From positions 124,001 to 188,000 of the forward strand of contig PLCO01000011.1 of assembly GCA_003134815.1 (NCBI GenBank): 64,000 nt of DNA. The letters run 5' to 3'. Position 1 is the stretch's first letter, and each line of letters starts with the position of its first letter. Origin of the DNA: Acidobacteriaceae bacterium. Its GTDB lineage: Bacteria; Acidobacteriota; Terriglobia; Terriglobales; Acidobacteriaceae. The position numbers and the translations under genes were made by a program. A model generated the notes under the pieces. The model did no database searches and was not told the DNA's origin. It saw nothing but the letters and a program-made list of their open reading frames with translations. Below are positions 42,840 through 51,917 of this stretch, piece after piece.

Positions 42840-43829
42840 ATGCGAGTTCGCGTCTTCTATCACGACAAGTGTTTTGACGGAGCTTGCTCGGCCTCGCTGT
42901 TCACGCGCTTCCATCGCGAGTGCATCACGCGGGACGCGACTTACGAATATCACGGGCTGGTGCATCGGGCTGGGGCGCTGTTCGACGAAAGCGAGTTCAC
43001 GGGCGACGAAAACGCGATCGTGGACTTCAAGTATTCGCCGTCGCCCAGGATCACATGGTGGTTCGATCATCATCAGTCGGCGTTCCTGACGGCGGCGGAC
43101 CACGAGAACTTTCTGGCTTGCCAGCGCGACCCGGCATGCGCGGCGCGAAAGTTTTTCGATCCCGAGTACACTTCGTGCACCAGCTTTCTGGCTCACATCG
43201 CCAAAACGCGCTACGGATTCGATACGGCTCCCCTGGCGGAGCTGATTCACTGGGCCGACATCGTGGACGGGGCAAAGTACGAGAGCCCGGAGTCGGCTGT
43301 CGAGATGGCGGCGCCGGCGATGAAGCTCACGCTGATCATTGAGGCGTCGGATGATCCGAGGTTTATTCCGCGGCTGATTCCGCTGCTGACGGAGATGCCG
43401 CTAGCCGACGTGTTGAGCCAGCCGTTTGTCGCGGGACTGCTGCCACCGCTGCTCGAGCGTCACGAGGAAGCACTGGAGCTGATCCGCACCCGCGCGGAAG
43501 AACGCGACGGGACGATCTACTTCGACATTACCGATCATCCGCTGGAAGGATTCAACAAGTTCATCCCGTACTATCTCTATCCGCAGGCGACGTATTCGAT
43601 CGGGTTGTCGAAGTCGAGCTTCCGGACAAAAGTCTCCGTGGGATCGAATCCGTGGACCAAGGCTGACCCGGCGAAGATGGTGAACCTGGCACAGGTTTGC
43701 GAGCGCTACGGCGGAGGCGGGCATGCGCGCGTGGGAGCAATCAGCTTTCCGCCGGATAAGGAAGCGGAGGCTCGCGCGGCGGCGAAAGAGATTGTTGCGG
43801 AGTTGAGAGAGACAGGGAACAGGGAATAG
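42840..43829 (+). CDS. DHH-family phosphoesterase
   Basis: 329 residues starting MRVRVFYHDKCFDGACSASLF. Metal-binding motifs: HDKCFDG (motif I-like), IVDFKYSP (Asp), WWFDHHQSA (the DHH motif), HWADIVDGA, and the C-terminal GGGGHARVGA of the DHHA1 domain. DHH enzymes include NrnA nano-RNases and cyclic-dinucleotide phosphodiesterases; this sequence cannot be placed in one group. The start is 10 bases after GGAGGG. The last residues (RETGNRE) run into an AGGGAACAGGGAA word array. Confidence 0.82.
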   Translation: MRVRVFYHDKCFDGACSASLFTRFHRECITRDATYEYHGLVHRAGALFDESEFTGDENAIVDFKYSPSPRITWWFDHHQSAFLTAADHENFLACQRDPACAARKFFDPEYTSCTSFLAHIAKTRYGFDTAPLAELIHWADIVDGAKYESPESAVEMAAPAMKLTLIIEASDDPRFIPRLIPLLTEMPLADVLSQPFVAGLLPPLLERHEEALELIRTRAEERDGTIYFDITDHPLEGFNKFIPYYLYPQATYSIGLSKSSFRTKVSVGSNPWTKADPAKMVNLAQVCERYGGGGHARVGAISFPPDKEAEARAAAKEIVAELRETGNRE

Positions 43830-43843
43830 GAACAGGGAACAGG
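43811..43843. repeat. ACAGGGAA word array at the DHH gene stop
   Basis: GACAGGGAACAGGGAATAGGAACAGGGAACAGG: four imperfect head-to-tail copies of AACAGGG, covering the last codons and the stop of the DHH gene. Confidence 0.65.
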
Positions 43844-43943
43844 TAAACGGGGATCGAGAAGTGCGTTGCCTTCTACTTACGACTTGCCACGCCAGCGGGA
43901 GCAGTCGTGAGCGCTCACGACGCTGGCGGCGTCTCGTGAATTT

Positions 43944-45602
43944 ATGAGACTTACAGTCCGTATGATTGACGCGGCGGTCTGTTTCGCCGGCTTTATCGGA
44001 GTCGCACACGCCGGCTTGGCACAATGCCGTTTCCCGCAAACGCCAAATGAACAAACCATTACTTATCGGTTCGATCCGGAAGTGACGCCTGCCGGTCTTG
44101 TCTTGCATTTGACATTCTTGTTTCGAGCTGGTGGGGATGGAACCGAGACGTTAGTTCTGCCAATGCAGTGGGCCGGAGAAACGCTGCATGCAATGACCAA
44201 CCTGCGCGTGGTCTCAAAGGGCGCTTCGCTCGAGAAGGGCGCGGATGCAGACTCGATGATTGTCCGCGCTCGCCCGCACCGTTCCGTGGTCATTGCGTAC
44301 GATCTCGAAAAGGACTGGAATGGACCGCTAGTGAACCCGCTCCAGTTCCATCCAGTCCTAATGCCCGAGTACCTGGAATTCACAGGAAGTAACGCGCTAG
44401 TGCGGCTGAAACTTGACGATCGGGCGATCGAAACGGCGAATTTCGATTGGCAAGCGCTTCCCACAGCGTGGGCATTGGCCACCAGTTTCGGCACGAGCGC
44501 TTCGACGGCTGATCGGTGCCAAACCTATACAGGGTCGTGGAGAGAGGTGAACGAAGGTCTCTACGCGGCCGGCGATTACCGCATTCACCCGTTCCAAATC
44601 AGCGGCAGACCTGCATTTCTTGCCGTGCGTGGCACTTGGACTTTCTCCGATGAAGATGCTGTTAAGGACGTTCAAAAAGTTATTGGGATGGTGCGGAACT
44701 TCTGGCACGACGACAATTTTCCATATTTTCTCGTTACACTCAGCCCCTACGACCGCGATCACGACAGCAGCGATGGCAGCCAATTTACGAACGCGTTCTG
44801 GATGTTCGTGTCTCGTCTTGATTCAATCAACGGGCTGTTTCCAACACTTGCGCATGAGGCCTTTCATGCGTGGGACCCGGGGCGAATGGGAATGGTGCCG
44901 ACGGGATACAACGAGGACCTGATTAAATGGTTCCGGGAAGGTCCAACTGACTACTACGCCCAATTGCTCACGTACGAGGCGGGTGAGTTGACGGCTTCGG
45001 AATACGTCAATTCACTGAACATCGCCTTGCGCAGGTTTCCGACCTCGGATGATGAATACGTTCGTGGGCGGATCATATCGCTCTGGCTGGATGGCACAAT
45101 CCGGAGAGAATCGCGCGGGCAGCACTCGCTCGACGATGTGATGTTCGATATGGTGCGAACGGGCGACCAGCCGTACACCCTCGATCGCATTCTCGCAACG
45201 GCGGGGCACTACCTCTCGCCGGAGTCGGACGCCTTATTGCAACAAGCAGTGACTCATCATGGAGATCTTCCGGCGCCCGAACACCTGCCTGTGCTGGGCG
45301 ATTGTATGCACGCGTTGCTGGACAATGTATCGACCTTCGATCTCGGGTTCGACTTCGATCGCTCTCGAACCACGCGAATGATCACGGGAGTCGTCGAAAA
45401 CGGGCCTGCTTTCAATGCGGGGCTTCGCGACGGGCAATCCCTTCTTGGCAATTCCTTCAATAAGGGGGACCCGGAACGCATAGCGAAATTCAAGGTTCAT
45501 TCAGGCGCCGGAGATCAGCAGATCGACTATTATCCCCGAGGTAAGACGATCCAGGCGTGGCAGTACCACATGGATAAAGACAAATCGTGTGAACTGCGTT
45601 AG
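43944..45602 (+). CDS. M61-like glycyl-aminopeptidase family metallopeptidase, secreted
   Basis: 552 residues with an N-terminal signal-like segment (about 1-26). The zinc motif is LAHEAFHAWDPG (HExxH), followed by WFREGPTDYYAQLLTYEAG with the third, acidic ligand. The N-terminal beta domain and a PDZ-like C-terminal segment (VVENGPAFNAGLRDGQSLLG) complete the M61 plan. Known members release N-terminal Gly/Ala. It stands alone after a word array; the sequence around the start has no strong ribosome site. Confidence 0.8.
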   Translation: MRLTVRMIDAAVCFAGFIGVAHAGLAQCRFPQTPNEQTITYRFDPEVTPAGLVLHLTFLFRAGGDGTETLVLPMQWAGETLHAMTNLRVVSKGASLEKGADADSMIVRARPHRSVVIAYDLEKDWNGPLVNPLQFHPVLMPEYLEFTGSNALVRLKLDDRAIETANFDWQALPTAWALATSFGTSASTADRCQTYTGSWREVNEGLYAAGDYRIHPFQISGRPAFLAVRGTWTFSDEDAVKDVQKVIGMVRNFWHDDNFPYFLVTLSPYDRDHDSSDGSQFTNAFWMFVSRLDSINGLFPTLAHEAFHAWDPGRMGMVPTGYNEDLIKWFREGPTDYYAQLLTYEAGELTASEYVNSLNIALRRFPTSDDEYVRGRIISLWLDGTIRRESRGQHSLDDVMFDMVRTGDQPYTLDRILATAGHYLSPESDALLQQAVTHHGDLPAPEHLPVLGDCMHALLDNVSTFDLGFDFDRSRTTRMITGVVENGPAFNAGLRDGQSLLGNSFNKGDPERIAKFKVHSGAGDQQIDYYPRGKTIQAWQYHMDKDKSCELR

Positions 45603-45649
45603 CGCGGCGGCCCGGTCTCCCCAAAAAGCATGCCATCATAATTTGAAAG

Positions 45650-46042
45650 ATGAGCGACTACGTTTTTGCATACGGGACGCTGCAGGCCGGTCTTGCGCCG
45701 ACCAAGATTGCGCGCGTGGCGGCGAAGCTGCGGCCGGTGGGTGAGGGATTTGTGCGCGGCGTGCTCTACGATCTGGGCGGCTATCCCGGCGCGGTGGCCG
45801 ATCCGAGTGAGAAGGGCAGAATCATCGGGACGGTGATGGAGCTGCCGGAGGATGAAGGCCTGCTTGCGCGGCTGGACGCTTATGAGGGCTTCGATCCGCG
45901 AGCGCCGGAGACGAGCGAGTATATTCGCGAGCGGCAGGTGGTGGAGATGAAGACAGGCGAGACGGTGGAGTGCTGGTTCTACCGGTACAACCGGAAGCCG
46001 CGGGACGCGGATCGAGTTGAAAGCGGGGAGTGGGGGATATAA
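45650..46042 (+). CDS. Gamma-glutamylcyclotransferase-like protein (AIG2/GGCT)
   Basis: 130 residues. FAYGTLQAG is the substrate-binding YGTL motif, and the catalytic-type Glu lies in LDAYEGFDP. Enzymes of this fold release 5-oxoproline from gamma-glutamyl peptides. Short, cytoplasmic, no partner visible. A word array of AGCTTCTAG follows the stop. Confidence 0.85.
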   Translation: MSDYVFAYGTLQAGLAPTKIARVAAKLRPVGEGFVRGVLYDLGGYPGAVADPSEKGRIIGTVMELPEDEGLLARLDAYEGFDPRAPETSEYIRERQVVEMKTGETVECWFYRYNRKPRDADRVESGEWGI

Positions 46043-46044
46043 AG

Positions 46045-46080
46045 CAGCTTCTAGCCTCTAGCTTCTAGCTCCTAGCTTCA
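46045..46080. repeat. AGCTTCTAGC word array
   Basis: AGCTTCTAGCCTCTAGCTTCTAGCTCCTAGCTTCA: about five imperfect head-to-tail copies of CTAGCTT, starting three bases after the GGCT stop. Confidence 0.65.
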
Positions 46081-46133
46081 ATTGAGGCCCGCTTGGGCTA
46101 GTGCGAACCGACGTCGACGCGATTGCCCAAGTT

Positions 46134-46784
46134 TCATAGACCCAAGTCGCTGGCGCGCTTCTTTATGGCCTCGATGCAGAAGGCGATGTGGGCGTCGAGT
46201 TCGACGCCGAGCTCGGATGCGCCCTGAACGATGTCTTCGCGGTGAACGCCGCGGGCGAAGGCCTTGTCTTTCATCTTTTTCTTCACGCTCGAAACTTCAA
46301 CGTCTGCGATGGATTTGCTGGGTTTGACCAGAGCACAGGCGGTGAGGAAGCCGGCCAGCTCGTCGCAGGCGAAGAGTGCTTTCGCGAGGTGGGTCGTGCG
46401 CGGCACGCCGGAATAGAGAGCGTGGCCGAGGATCGCGGTACGGAGTTCCTCGGGCCAGCCGAGCCGCTCAAGCTCGCGGACGCCGACGAAGGGGTGCTCT
46501 TGAGGCGTGGGGTGGCGCTCGTAGTCGAAGTCGTGGAGGAGGGCGGTGGTTGAGTAGAGCTGGATCAATTCGGCCCGGGCATCGCCCTCCAGCACGAGCC
46601 GCTCAGCTTCGCGCTCGCCGTAGGCAACCACGCAAGCCTCAACGGCCAGCGCGTGTTTGCGCAGGCTTTCGCTCTGGGTCCATTCGATGAGCAGCTGCCA
46701 GGCCTGATCTCGGCTGAAGTTTGGGCCGAGGCTTGGGCTGAGGTTTGGGCTGAGGTTTGGATTGAGGTTTGGATTGGTGGTCAT
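46134..46784 (-). CDS. HD-domain protein with N-terminal NPNLxP repeat
   Basis: 216 residues. HD metal-dependent phosphohydrolase fold: LRKHALAVEACV (first His), STTALLHDFDYERHP (the HD pair), AILGHALYSG (further His). Substrate unknown. Residues 4-22 are a repeat NPNLNPNLSPNLSPSLGPN encoded by a 12-bp minisatellite (46720-46780); the count of units may vary between strains. The true start may be after the repeat, near SRDQAWQLL, but no alternative ATG exists there. Confidence 0.78.
   Translation of the reverse strand: MTTNPNLNPNLSPNLSPSLGPNFSRDQAWQLLIEWTQSESLRKHALAVEACVVAYGEREAERLVLEGDARAELIQLYSTTALLHDFDYERHPTPQEHPFVGVRELERLGWPEELRTAILGHALYSGVPRTTHLAKALFACDELAGFLTACALVKPSKSIADVEVSSVKKKMKDKAFARGVHREDIVQGASELGVELDAHIAFCIEAIKKRASDLGL
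46720..46780. repeat. 12-bp minisatellite in the HD gene 5' end
   Basis: About four to five copies of a unit like GAGGTTTGGGCT (plus strand), coding for NLSP/NLNP units on the minus strand. The whole repeat keeps the frame because the unit is a multiple of three. Confidence 0.65.
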
Positions 46785-46911
46785 TTTGTCCTGTTAATTA
46801 CCTTGGTTCGCGTTTTGTCAGGTTTCCTTGGGTCTGATGCATCTTTTTTCGGTTTGACCCCTAGTTTCTACTTGACAATTATGGTTCATTCGTAGAAAGT
46901 AACACCAATCA

Positions 46912-46930
46912 AGGTACAGGAAATGTACCT
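46912..46930. promoter_or_regulatory. Palindromic operator candidate before the XRE regulator
   Basis: AGGTACA-GGAAA-TGTACCT, perfect 7-bp arms with a 5-bp spacer, lies 35 bp upstream of the preferred start and about 35 bp downstream of a TTGACA box (46872-46877). It is placed to allow autoregulation. Confidence 0.5.
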
Positions 46931-46964
46931 GGAGTCCCATGCTCTGGCACTCCGCACACCCCGA

Positions 46965-47501
46965 ATGGCAACTTCTATCGTTAGCGTGGAAACACGCGAA
47001 GTAGTGCGGTGTGAATACTGCAGACTAATGCAGTACAGAACCAGCAACTCTCTTTGCAGAAAATGCCACAGGCCCCTCGATATTGAGGAGCCAGTGTATC
47101 TGGCCCCGCGGCTGGTGACCAGCCAGCCCGTGCCGGTTAGCGGGGGAGCAGGCATGCAGGTGGCCGGGCAGGTGCGCGAGTTGCGCCGGGCCCGTCACTT
47201 GAGCCAGAGGCAACTGGCGGGCAGGATGCTGGTGCCGCGAACCTACATCTCGAAAATCGAGAACGGCAAGGCGATTCCCACGCTGGGCTCGCTGGAGCGG
47301 CTGGCCAACGCCCTGGGCGTGGAAGTGCGCCAACTGGTTCGCGATGAGCGCAGCTGCCGGGAGGAAGAAGTTACCTCGATTCTGAGCGACCCGTTCCTGG
47401 CTGAAGTTGCCGAATTGCTGCCGCATCTTGACTCGCTGCACCGGACGCTGTTCTTCGGCGCGGTGAGGGACGCGGCAACGGGACGGCGGCGCACAGCGTA
47501 G
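46965..47501 (+). CDS. Zinc-ribbon plus XRE helix-turn-helix regulator
   Basis: 178 residues. A four-Cys zinc ribbon (CEYC at about 16-19 and CRKC at about 31-34) is followed by an XRE helix-turn-helix (about 66-125: VRELRRARHLSQRQLAGRMLVPRTYISKIENGKAIPTLGSLERLANALGV) and a short C-terminal helical region. The combination suggests a metal- or protein-sensing transcription factor. A start at 46923 is possible but overlaps the palindrome. It precedes uppS by 233 bp; a hairpin lies between. Confidence 0.8.
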   Translation: MATSIVSVETREVVRCEYCRLMQYRTSNSLCRKCHRPLDIEEPVYLAPRLVTSQPVPVSGGAGMQVAGQVRELRRARHLSQRQLAGRMLVPRTYISKIENGKAIPTLGSLERLANALGVEVRQLVRDERSCREEEVTSILSDPFLAEVAELLPHLDSLHRTLFFGAVRDAATGRRRTA

Positions 47502-47523
47502 ATCAGCGCGCGGAATTACCACG

Positions 47524-47549
47524 GCATCGCTGGCTGGGGCCAGCGATGC
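47524..47549. terminator. 11-bp hairpin between the XRE gene and uppS
   Basis: GCATCGCTGGC-TGGG-GCCAGCGATGC is a perfect 11-bp stem with a 4-nt loop, 23 bp after the XRE stop. The T run expected for an intrinsic terminator is weak (ATTCATTAAAA follows), so it may end or attenuate transcription, or be a repeat. Confidence 0.5.
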
Positions 47550-47734
47550 TGGATTGCAGAATTCATTAAAATGCTTTACGGTCGAGGGTGTGACTCCCCC
47601 GGATCCGGCCAAAGGCGTCTCGTATGCCGGCTGGTGGTTCATTCGCGGATTGAGCGGCCTGAAGCCTACACCGCGAGTGAAGTCCGTCGGCGCCACACCG
47701 GGGTGCTCATCGGGCCCCCGCGTGGAAAGCGCAA

Positions 47735-48604
47735 ATGCCATCGACAATCGATTCCTTGTCTTCATCTCCTACATTGCGCATTGATGAGCTGAGCCCCGAG
47801 GAACGCGCCGTCTACGCGACCTTGAAGCCTGAGCGCCTGCCCCGTCATGTGGCCATCATCATGGATGGCAACGGGCGCTGGGCCAGCCGGCGCTCATTAA
47901 AAAGATTTGTCGGCCATCAGCAGGGGGCACAGACGGTGCAGCGGGTGACGGAAACCGCTGCCCGCATCGGGCTGCCATGGCTGACGCTGTATGCGTTCTC
48001 ACTCGAAAACAATTTGCGGCGGCCGAGGGCTGAAGTCAGCTTCCTGATGCGACTGCTGAAAACCTACCTTGAGAACAATGTGGAGCGGATGAGGAAGAAC
48101 AATATCCGCTTCAAGTACATTGGGCGGACGCACGAATTGGCGCCCGACGTCCAGGACAAGATGCGCTGGGTGGAGGAAACGACGGCGCAGAACACCGGCA
48201 CGACGCTCACGCTGGCCCTGAATTACGGGGGACGGTCGGAGCTGGTTGATGCTTTCCGGGGGTTGATGGCGGAGCTGAAGCAGAAGCATCTTGACTCTGA
48301 CCACGGGGGCGCTGACCATGTGACTGAAGAGGACATTCATCGGCATCTCTATACCGCCCACATGCCGGACCCCGACCTGCTGGTCCGCACTTCGGGTGAG
48401 CAGCGCATTTCGAACTTCCTGCTTTGGCAGATCGCTTACACCGAGATCTTTGTCACGGAGCGCTTCTGGCCGGATTTCAGAGGGATTCATCTTCTGGAGG
48501 CTATCGCAGACTTCCAGCGCCGCGAGCGCCGCTACGGCGCGATCGGCGAAGGCGGCGGCGAAGTGGAAGAGGATCCCGACCAGATCAGGATCGCTGTGAG
48601 TTGA
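47735..48604 (+). CDS. uppS: Undecaprenyl diphosphate synthase
   Basis: Cis-prenyltransferase that makes the C55 lipid carrier for peptidoglycan and O-antigen. 289 residues. VAIIMDGNGRWA (catalytic Asp), LTLYAFSLENNLRRP, and LLVRTSGEQRISNFLLWQIAYTEIFVTERFWPDF match the family. A 45-residue N-terminal extension precedes the core, and a Glu/Gly-rich tail follows. First gene of the uppS-cdsA-dxr-rseP run. Confidence 0.96.
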   Translation: MPSTIDSLSSSPTLRIDELSPEERAVYATLKPERLPRHVAIIMDGNGRWASRRSLKRFVGHQQGAQTVQRVTETAARIGLPWLTLYAFSLENNLRRPRAEVSFLMRLLKTYLENNVERMRKNNIRFKYIGRTHELAPDVQDKMRWVEETTAQNTGTTLTLALNYGGRSELVDAFRGLMAELKQKHLDSDHGGADHVTEEDIHRHLYTAHMPDPDLLVRTSGEQRISNFLLWQIAYTEIFVTERFWPDFRGIHLLEAIADFQRRERRYGAIGEGGGEVEEDPDQIRIAVS

Positions 48605-48650
48605 GGGGCGCCTGGCGCCCAACCAACCTATTCGAACAGGGAGAAATCCG

Positions 48651-48836
48651 ATGGAGCCCGAACATCTCTCAACCGAAGAAGAGTCTCCCGAAGCCTGGGC
48701 TCATCGGGCCACAGGGAAACTTTTCGGTTTGCTCAAGGATGAGATTGCAGCGGCAGGCGGCGCAGAAGCGTTTCTCCGTTGGGTGCGATCGGACGACGTG
48801 GACCATCCGGGGGATCTTGGGCCTCGTGACGAATAA
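48651..48836 (+). CDS. Small acidic hypothetical protein between uppS and cdsA
   Basis: 61 residues (MEPEHLSTEEESPEAWAHRATG, then LLKDEIAAAGGAEAFLRWVRSDD). GGGAGAA precedes the ATG by about five bases, and the gene is in the same direction as its neighbours, 46 bp after uppS and 69 bp before cdsA. Mostly helical, cytoplasmic; no family recognised. Confidence 0.55.
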   Translation: MEPEHLSTEEESPEAWAHRATGKLFGLLKDEIAAAGGAEAFLRWVRSDDVDHPGDLGPRDE

Positions 48837-48905
48837 GGGCGGCAGAATCTGCAGATCTTCCGTAACCAGGGCGTTCTCGCCCCAGCGGTGTATTCTCAAC
48901 GCTGA

Positions 48906-49775
48906 ATGAAACGATTGATTACCGCTGCTGTTCTGATTCCGATTGTCCTCATTCTGGTGTTTCTCGGGCCCCGGTGGCAGTGGCTGTTTACGCTGGCAGT
49001 GGCGGCGGTGGCGGCACTGGCAGGGTGGGAGTACATGGGCCTGAGCCGGCGCTGCGGAGCGAACCCGCCGCGGATTGCGACCATGGTAGCCCTGCTGGCG
49101 CTGTTTGCCGTCGACTTCGCGTGGCCCGACCTGACCCCAGCCCTTTTTGGAATTCTCGGCCTGGGCCTGCTGGTTTATTGCACATTTTTCAAGCCGGTTG
49201 AAGAGACGATTGCGGATGCATCGGCGTCGATTTTTTGCCTGCTCTATGCCGGCCTTACGCTGATCGCATTGCCGACGCTTCGCGAGCAATCCAATGGGCC
49301 TTCGCTGGTGGCGTTTTTGCTGTTCGTAGTGTGGGCGGGAGACTCGGCCGCCTACTACGCAGGCCGCGCCTGGGGCCGGCACAAGATGGCGCCGTCGCTC
49401 AGCCCGGGCAAAAGCTGGGAGGGGGCCATCGCGTCGGTTATCGGAAGTGTGGCAATTGCCGCAGCGCTTTTTGGTCTGGCGACGGTGATGCAGGAGCCGT
49501 CGAATTCGGCAGTCCTCTCGTGGCTGCAGCGCGTGTTGCCGTCGGCGGTGCTTTCGTACCCGGACGAGATCTGGTATTGGCTGGGGCTGGCTGCGGTGAT
49601 CAACGTTGCCGGGCAGGTTGGCGACCTGGCTGAGTCGGCGCTGAAACGATCGGCCGGGGTGAAGGATTCCGGCAATCTGCTGCCGGGTCACGGGGGAGTT
49701 TTAGACAGAATCGATGCGCTGCTGCTCGCCGGGCCGGTGCTGTGGTACGCGCAGGTGATTCACCAGAGGTTCTAA
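48906..49775 (+). CDS. cdsA: Phosphatidate cytidylyltransferase
   Basis: Makes CDP-diacylglycerol, precursor of all bacterial phospholipids. 289 residues, about seven to eight membrane helices. The signature is intact at about residues 240-275: ESALKRSAGVKDSGNLLPGHGGVLDRIDAL. SPGKSWEGAIASVIGS and FLLFVVWAGDSAAYYAG are also typical. Lies between the 61-residue gene and an unknown membrane protein in the uppS-dxr run. Confidence 0.96.
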   Translation: MKRLITAAVLIPIVLILVFLGPRWQWLFTLAVAAVAALAGWEYMGLSRRCGANPPRIATMVALLALFAVDFAWPDLTPALFGILGLGLLVYCTFFKPVEETIADASASIFCLLYAGLTLIALPTLREQSNGPSLVAFLLFVVWAGDSAAYYAGRAWGRHKMAPSLSPGKSWEGAIASVIGSVAIAAALFGLATVMQEPSNSAVLSWLQRVLPSAVLSYPDEIWYWLGLAAVINVAGQVGDLAESALKRSAGVKDSGNLLPGHGGVLDRIDALLLAGPVLWYAQVIHQRF

Positions 49776-49821
49776 CGGACTTTTTCGTGACCTTAGACTC
49801 TGAACGGCGCACGGAAGAATT

Positions 49822-50709
49822 ATGGCTTTGAAACATAAGATCGCTTCGATTGCGGCGCTTGCGCTTGCTTTATTGTTCAATCGATTCTTCACGCTGAGCA
49901 AGCACGCGGCTTCGCTGGCAGCGATTATTCCGTTTGGCGACGACCCATACGACGCGGTCGGTTCGATTGCTATGATCATGTCGTTCCTGCTGGCGATTCT
50001 CTCTCTGTTTCGCGCGTTTATGCCAGCCCGGCAGGTGACAGCCCCTGAAGTACGGAGAGTGTTTCTAGCGCGGTCTCAGGCGTCGGTGGCACTTGGCGTG
50101 CTGGTGGCGTTGGCCTCAGATGCAGTAGCGATGGCCCGGCACCATGCGATGTGGTTCGGAAAGCCGGCCGGAATCGAGCTTGTCGCGCTAATGGCGGGAC
50201 TGACGACGATATCCCTCTCCGTTCTGTATCTCATTCGCATTACGGTGCGCGGAATTGAATACAGGGCGCAACCGCAGGCCTGGCAGATGGCTGTCCTGGC
50301 TTGTCTCCTCTGCGGCGCTGTGCTCGCGATCTTCCCTGAGCAGGTGATCCAAAACGTTGCGCTTCATTTTCTGACGATCCTTGCCGGATTTGCTTTCTTC
50401 TTTGTCCCTCTATCTGCTTTGATCGTTGCCTTTTTCCCGCTGGACAAAGCAGCCGATGCAATGGAGGGCAACAATCCGCAAACGCGCTTGACCAAATGGA
50501 TGCAGTGGGGCGCAGTCGCAGTGTTCGGATTTGCCATTGGAGCATTTGCTCTGGAGAGAGAAATTTTCGGCGAAGGCAGGATAAGCGTGCCACAGTCCAA
50601 GCTTTTGATTGTATCCTCCGTATTCATTGGGGCCGGTACGGCCGGACTGCTAATGGCATTTACCTTCCTCAAGAAGCCACTTGGTTTGTTTCGGAAAGGA
50701 CTGAATTGA
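49822..50709 (+). CDS. Multi-pass membrane protein of unknown function
   Basis: 295 residues with about seven predicted membrane helices (for example ASIAALALALLFNRFF, VALGVLVALASDAVAM, VALHFLTILAGFAFFFVPLSALIVAFF). No family recognised. It sits between cdsA and dxr, which are normally adjacent, and its TGA overlaps the TTG start of dxr (TTGA), so the two are translationally coupled. It may be recently inserted; its composition is slightly less GC-rich than that of its neighbours. Confidence 0.75.
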   Translation: MALKHKIASIAALALALLFNRFFTLSKHAASLAAIIPFGDDPYDAVGSIAMIMSFLLAILSLFRAFMPARQVTAPEVRRVFLARSQASVALGVLVALASDAVAMARHHAMWFGKPAGIELVALMAGLTTISLSVLYLIRITVRGIEYRAQPQAWQMAVLACLLCGAVLAIFPEQVIQNVALHFLTILAGFAFFFVPLSALIVAFFPLDKAADAMEGNNPQTRLTKWMQWGAVAVFGFAIGAFALEREIFGEGRISVPQSKLLIVSSVFIGAGTAGLLMAFTFLKKPLGLFRKGLN

Positions 50710-51869
50710 AACGACTCGCCATTCTCGGTTCTACCGGCTCCATCGGGCAGAGCACCCTCTCGATTGTCGAGCAGTTTCCTGAGCGCTACACTGTGGCGTC
50801 GCTGGCGGCGGGACGCAATGTGGACGAGGCCTTTGCGCAGGCAGTGCGCTGGCGGCCGCGTGTAGTTTCTTTAGCAACTGCCGAGCTGGCCGGCGAACTG
50901 ACAACGCGGCTTCGCAGCGCAGGCGTCTCCGGGGTCGAAGTGGTCCACGGGACCGCGGGCACGATTGCCTGCGCAACGCTGCCTGAAGCCGACTTTGTGG
51001 TGTCGGCTATTGTGGGCGTGGCGGGACTTGAGGCGACGCATGCTGCCATTCTCGCGGGAAAGCCGGTGGGGCTGGCCAACAAAGAGTGCATGGTGGCTGC
51101 CGGCGAGATTCTTACCGCAGCGGCGCGTGAGCACAAGGTGCCTATTCTGCCGATCGACAGCGAGCACAACGCGGTGCACCAGTGCCTGCGCGTGGGCCAG
51201 CACAACGAGGTGAAGACGATCTGGCTGACTGCCTCCGGAGGGCCGTTTCGCCAGCTTCCTCTCGATCAGTTTGCGAGCATAACGCCCGAGCAGGCGCTGA
51301 AGCACCCAACCTGGGTGATGGGCCGGCGGATCACGATCGACTCGGCAACGATGCTGAACAAGGGACTCGAGGTGATTGAGGCCTGCCGGCTTTTCGACGT
51401 GACGCCTGCCCAGGTGCGGGTGACCATCCATCCCCAATCGACCGTGCATTCGATGGTGGAGTACGTGGACGGGTCGATCCTGGCGCAGATTTCGGTGACC
51501 GACATGCGGCTGCCCATACTGTACGCGTTGGCTTGGCCGGAGCGGCCTAAATCCATGCTAACTTTCGATCTTGCAGCGCTGCGGCACCTGGATTTCGAGG
51601 AGCCGGATTTCGAGCGCTTCCCTTGCCTGCGCCTGGCCTTTGAGGCGGCCGAAAAAGGGGGGGCGCACTGCATCGCCCTGAATGCCGCCGACGAGGTGGC
51701 GGTAGGGGCCTTCCTCGAAGGTCGTATTCCCTTCACGGGCATCCCGCGTACAATTGAAAAAGTGCTCGCGGCAACTCCTGAGGCCCACCCGGCAACCATT
51801 GCGGAAGTGCTTTCTGCCGACCAGGAAGCGCGAGAACGGGCTCGGGCAATGCTCGCGCAATCTCAATGA
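50706..51869 (+). CDS. dxr: 1-deoxy-D-xylulose 5-phosphate reductoisomerase
   Basis: Second enzyme of the MEP isoprenoid pathway; NADPH-dependent. 387 residues from a TTG codon at 50706 (MKRLAILGSTGSIGQS), preceded by GGAAAGGA. The longer in-frame sequence from 50496 lies inside the upstream gene and is rejected. NADPH-binding GSTGSIG, NKECMVAAG, PIDSEHNAVHQ, and NKGLEVIEACRLF near the metal site are all present. Supplies isoprenoid units to uppS and the prenyl synthase at 55 kb. Confidence 0.96.
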   Translation: MKRLAILGSTGSIGQSTLSIVEQFPERYTVASLAAGRNVDEAFAQAVRWRPRVVSLATAELAGELTTRLRSAGVSGVEVVHGTAGTIACATLPEADFVVSAIVGVAGLEATHAAILAGKPVGLANKECMVAAGEILTAAAREHKVPILPIDSEHNAVHQCLRVGQHNEVKTIWLTASGGPFRQLPLDQFASITPEQALKHPTWVMGRRITIDSATMLNKGLEVIEACRLFDVTPAQVRVTIHPQSTVHSMVEYVDGSILAQISVTDMRLPILYALAWPERPKSMLTFDLAALRHLDFEEPDFERFPCLRLAFEAAEKGGAHCIALNAADEVAVGAFLEGRIPFTGIPRTIEKVLAATPEAHPATIAEVLSADQEARERARAMLAQSQ

Positions 51870-51917
51870 GCGCACGCCGGCTGGCCGCGCTTTGCCGAAG
51901 GAAACACTCGCACAACG

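Noticed and set aside
42615..43250. N-terminal extension of the EmrB-type exporter by 212 residues
   Set aside because: It overlaps the divergent DHH gene and lacks hydrophobic or family character; ATG 42614 gives the normal exporter length.
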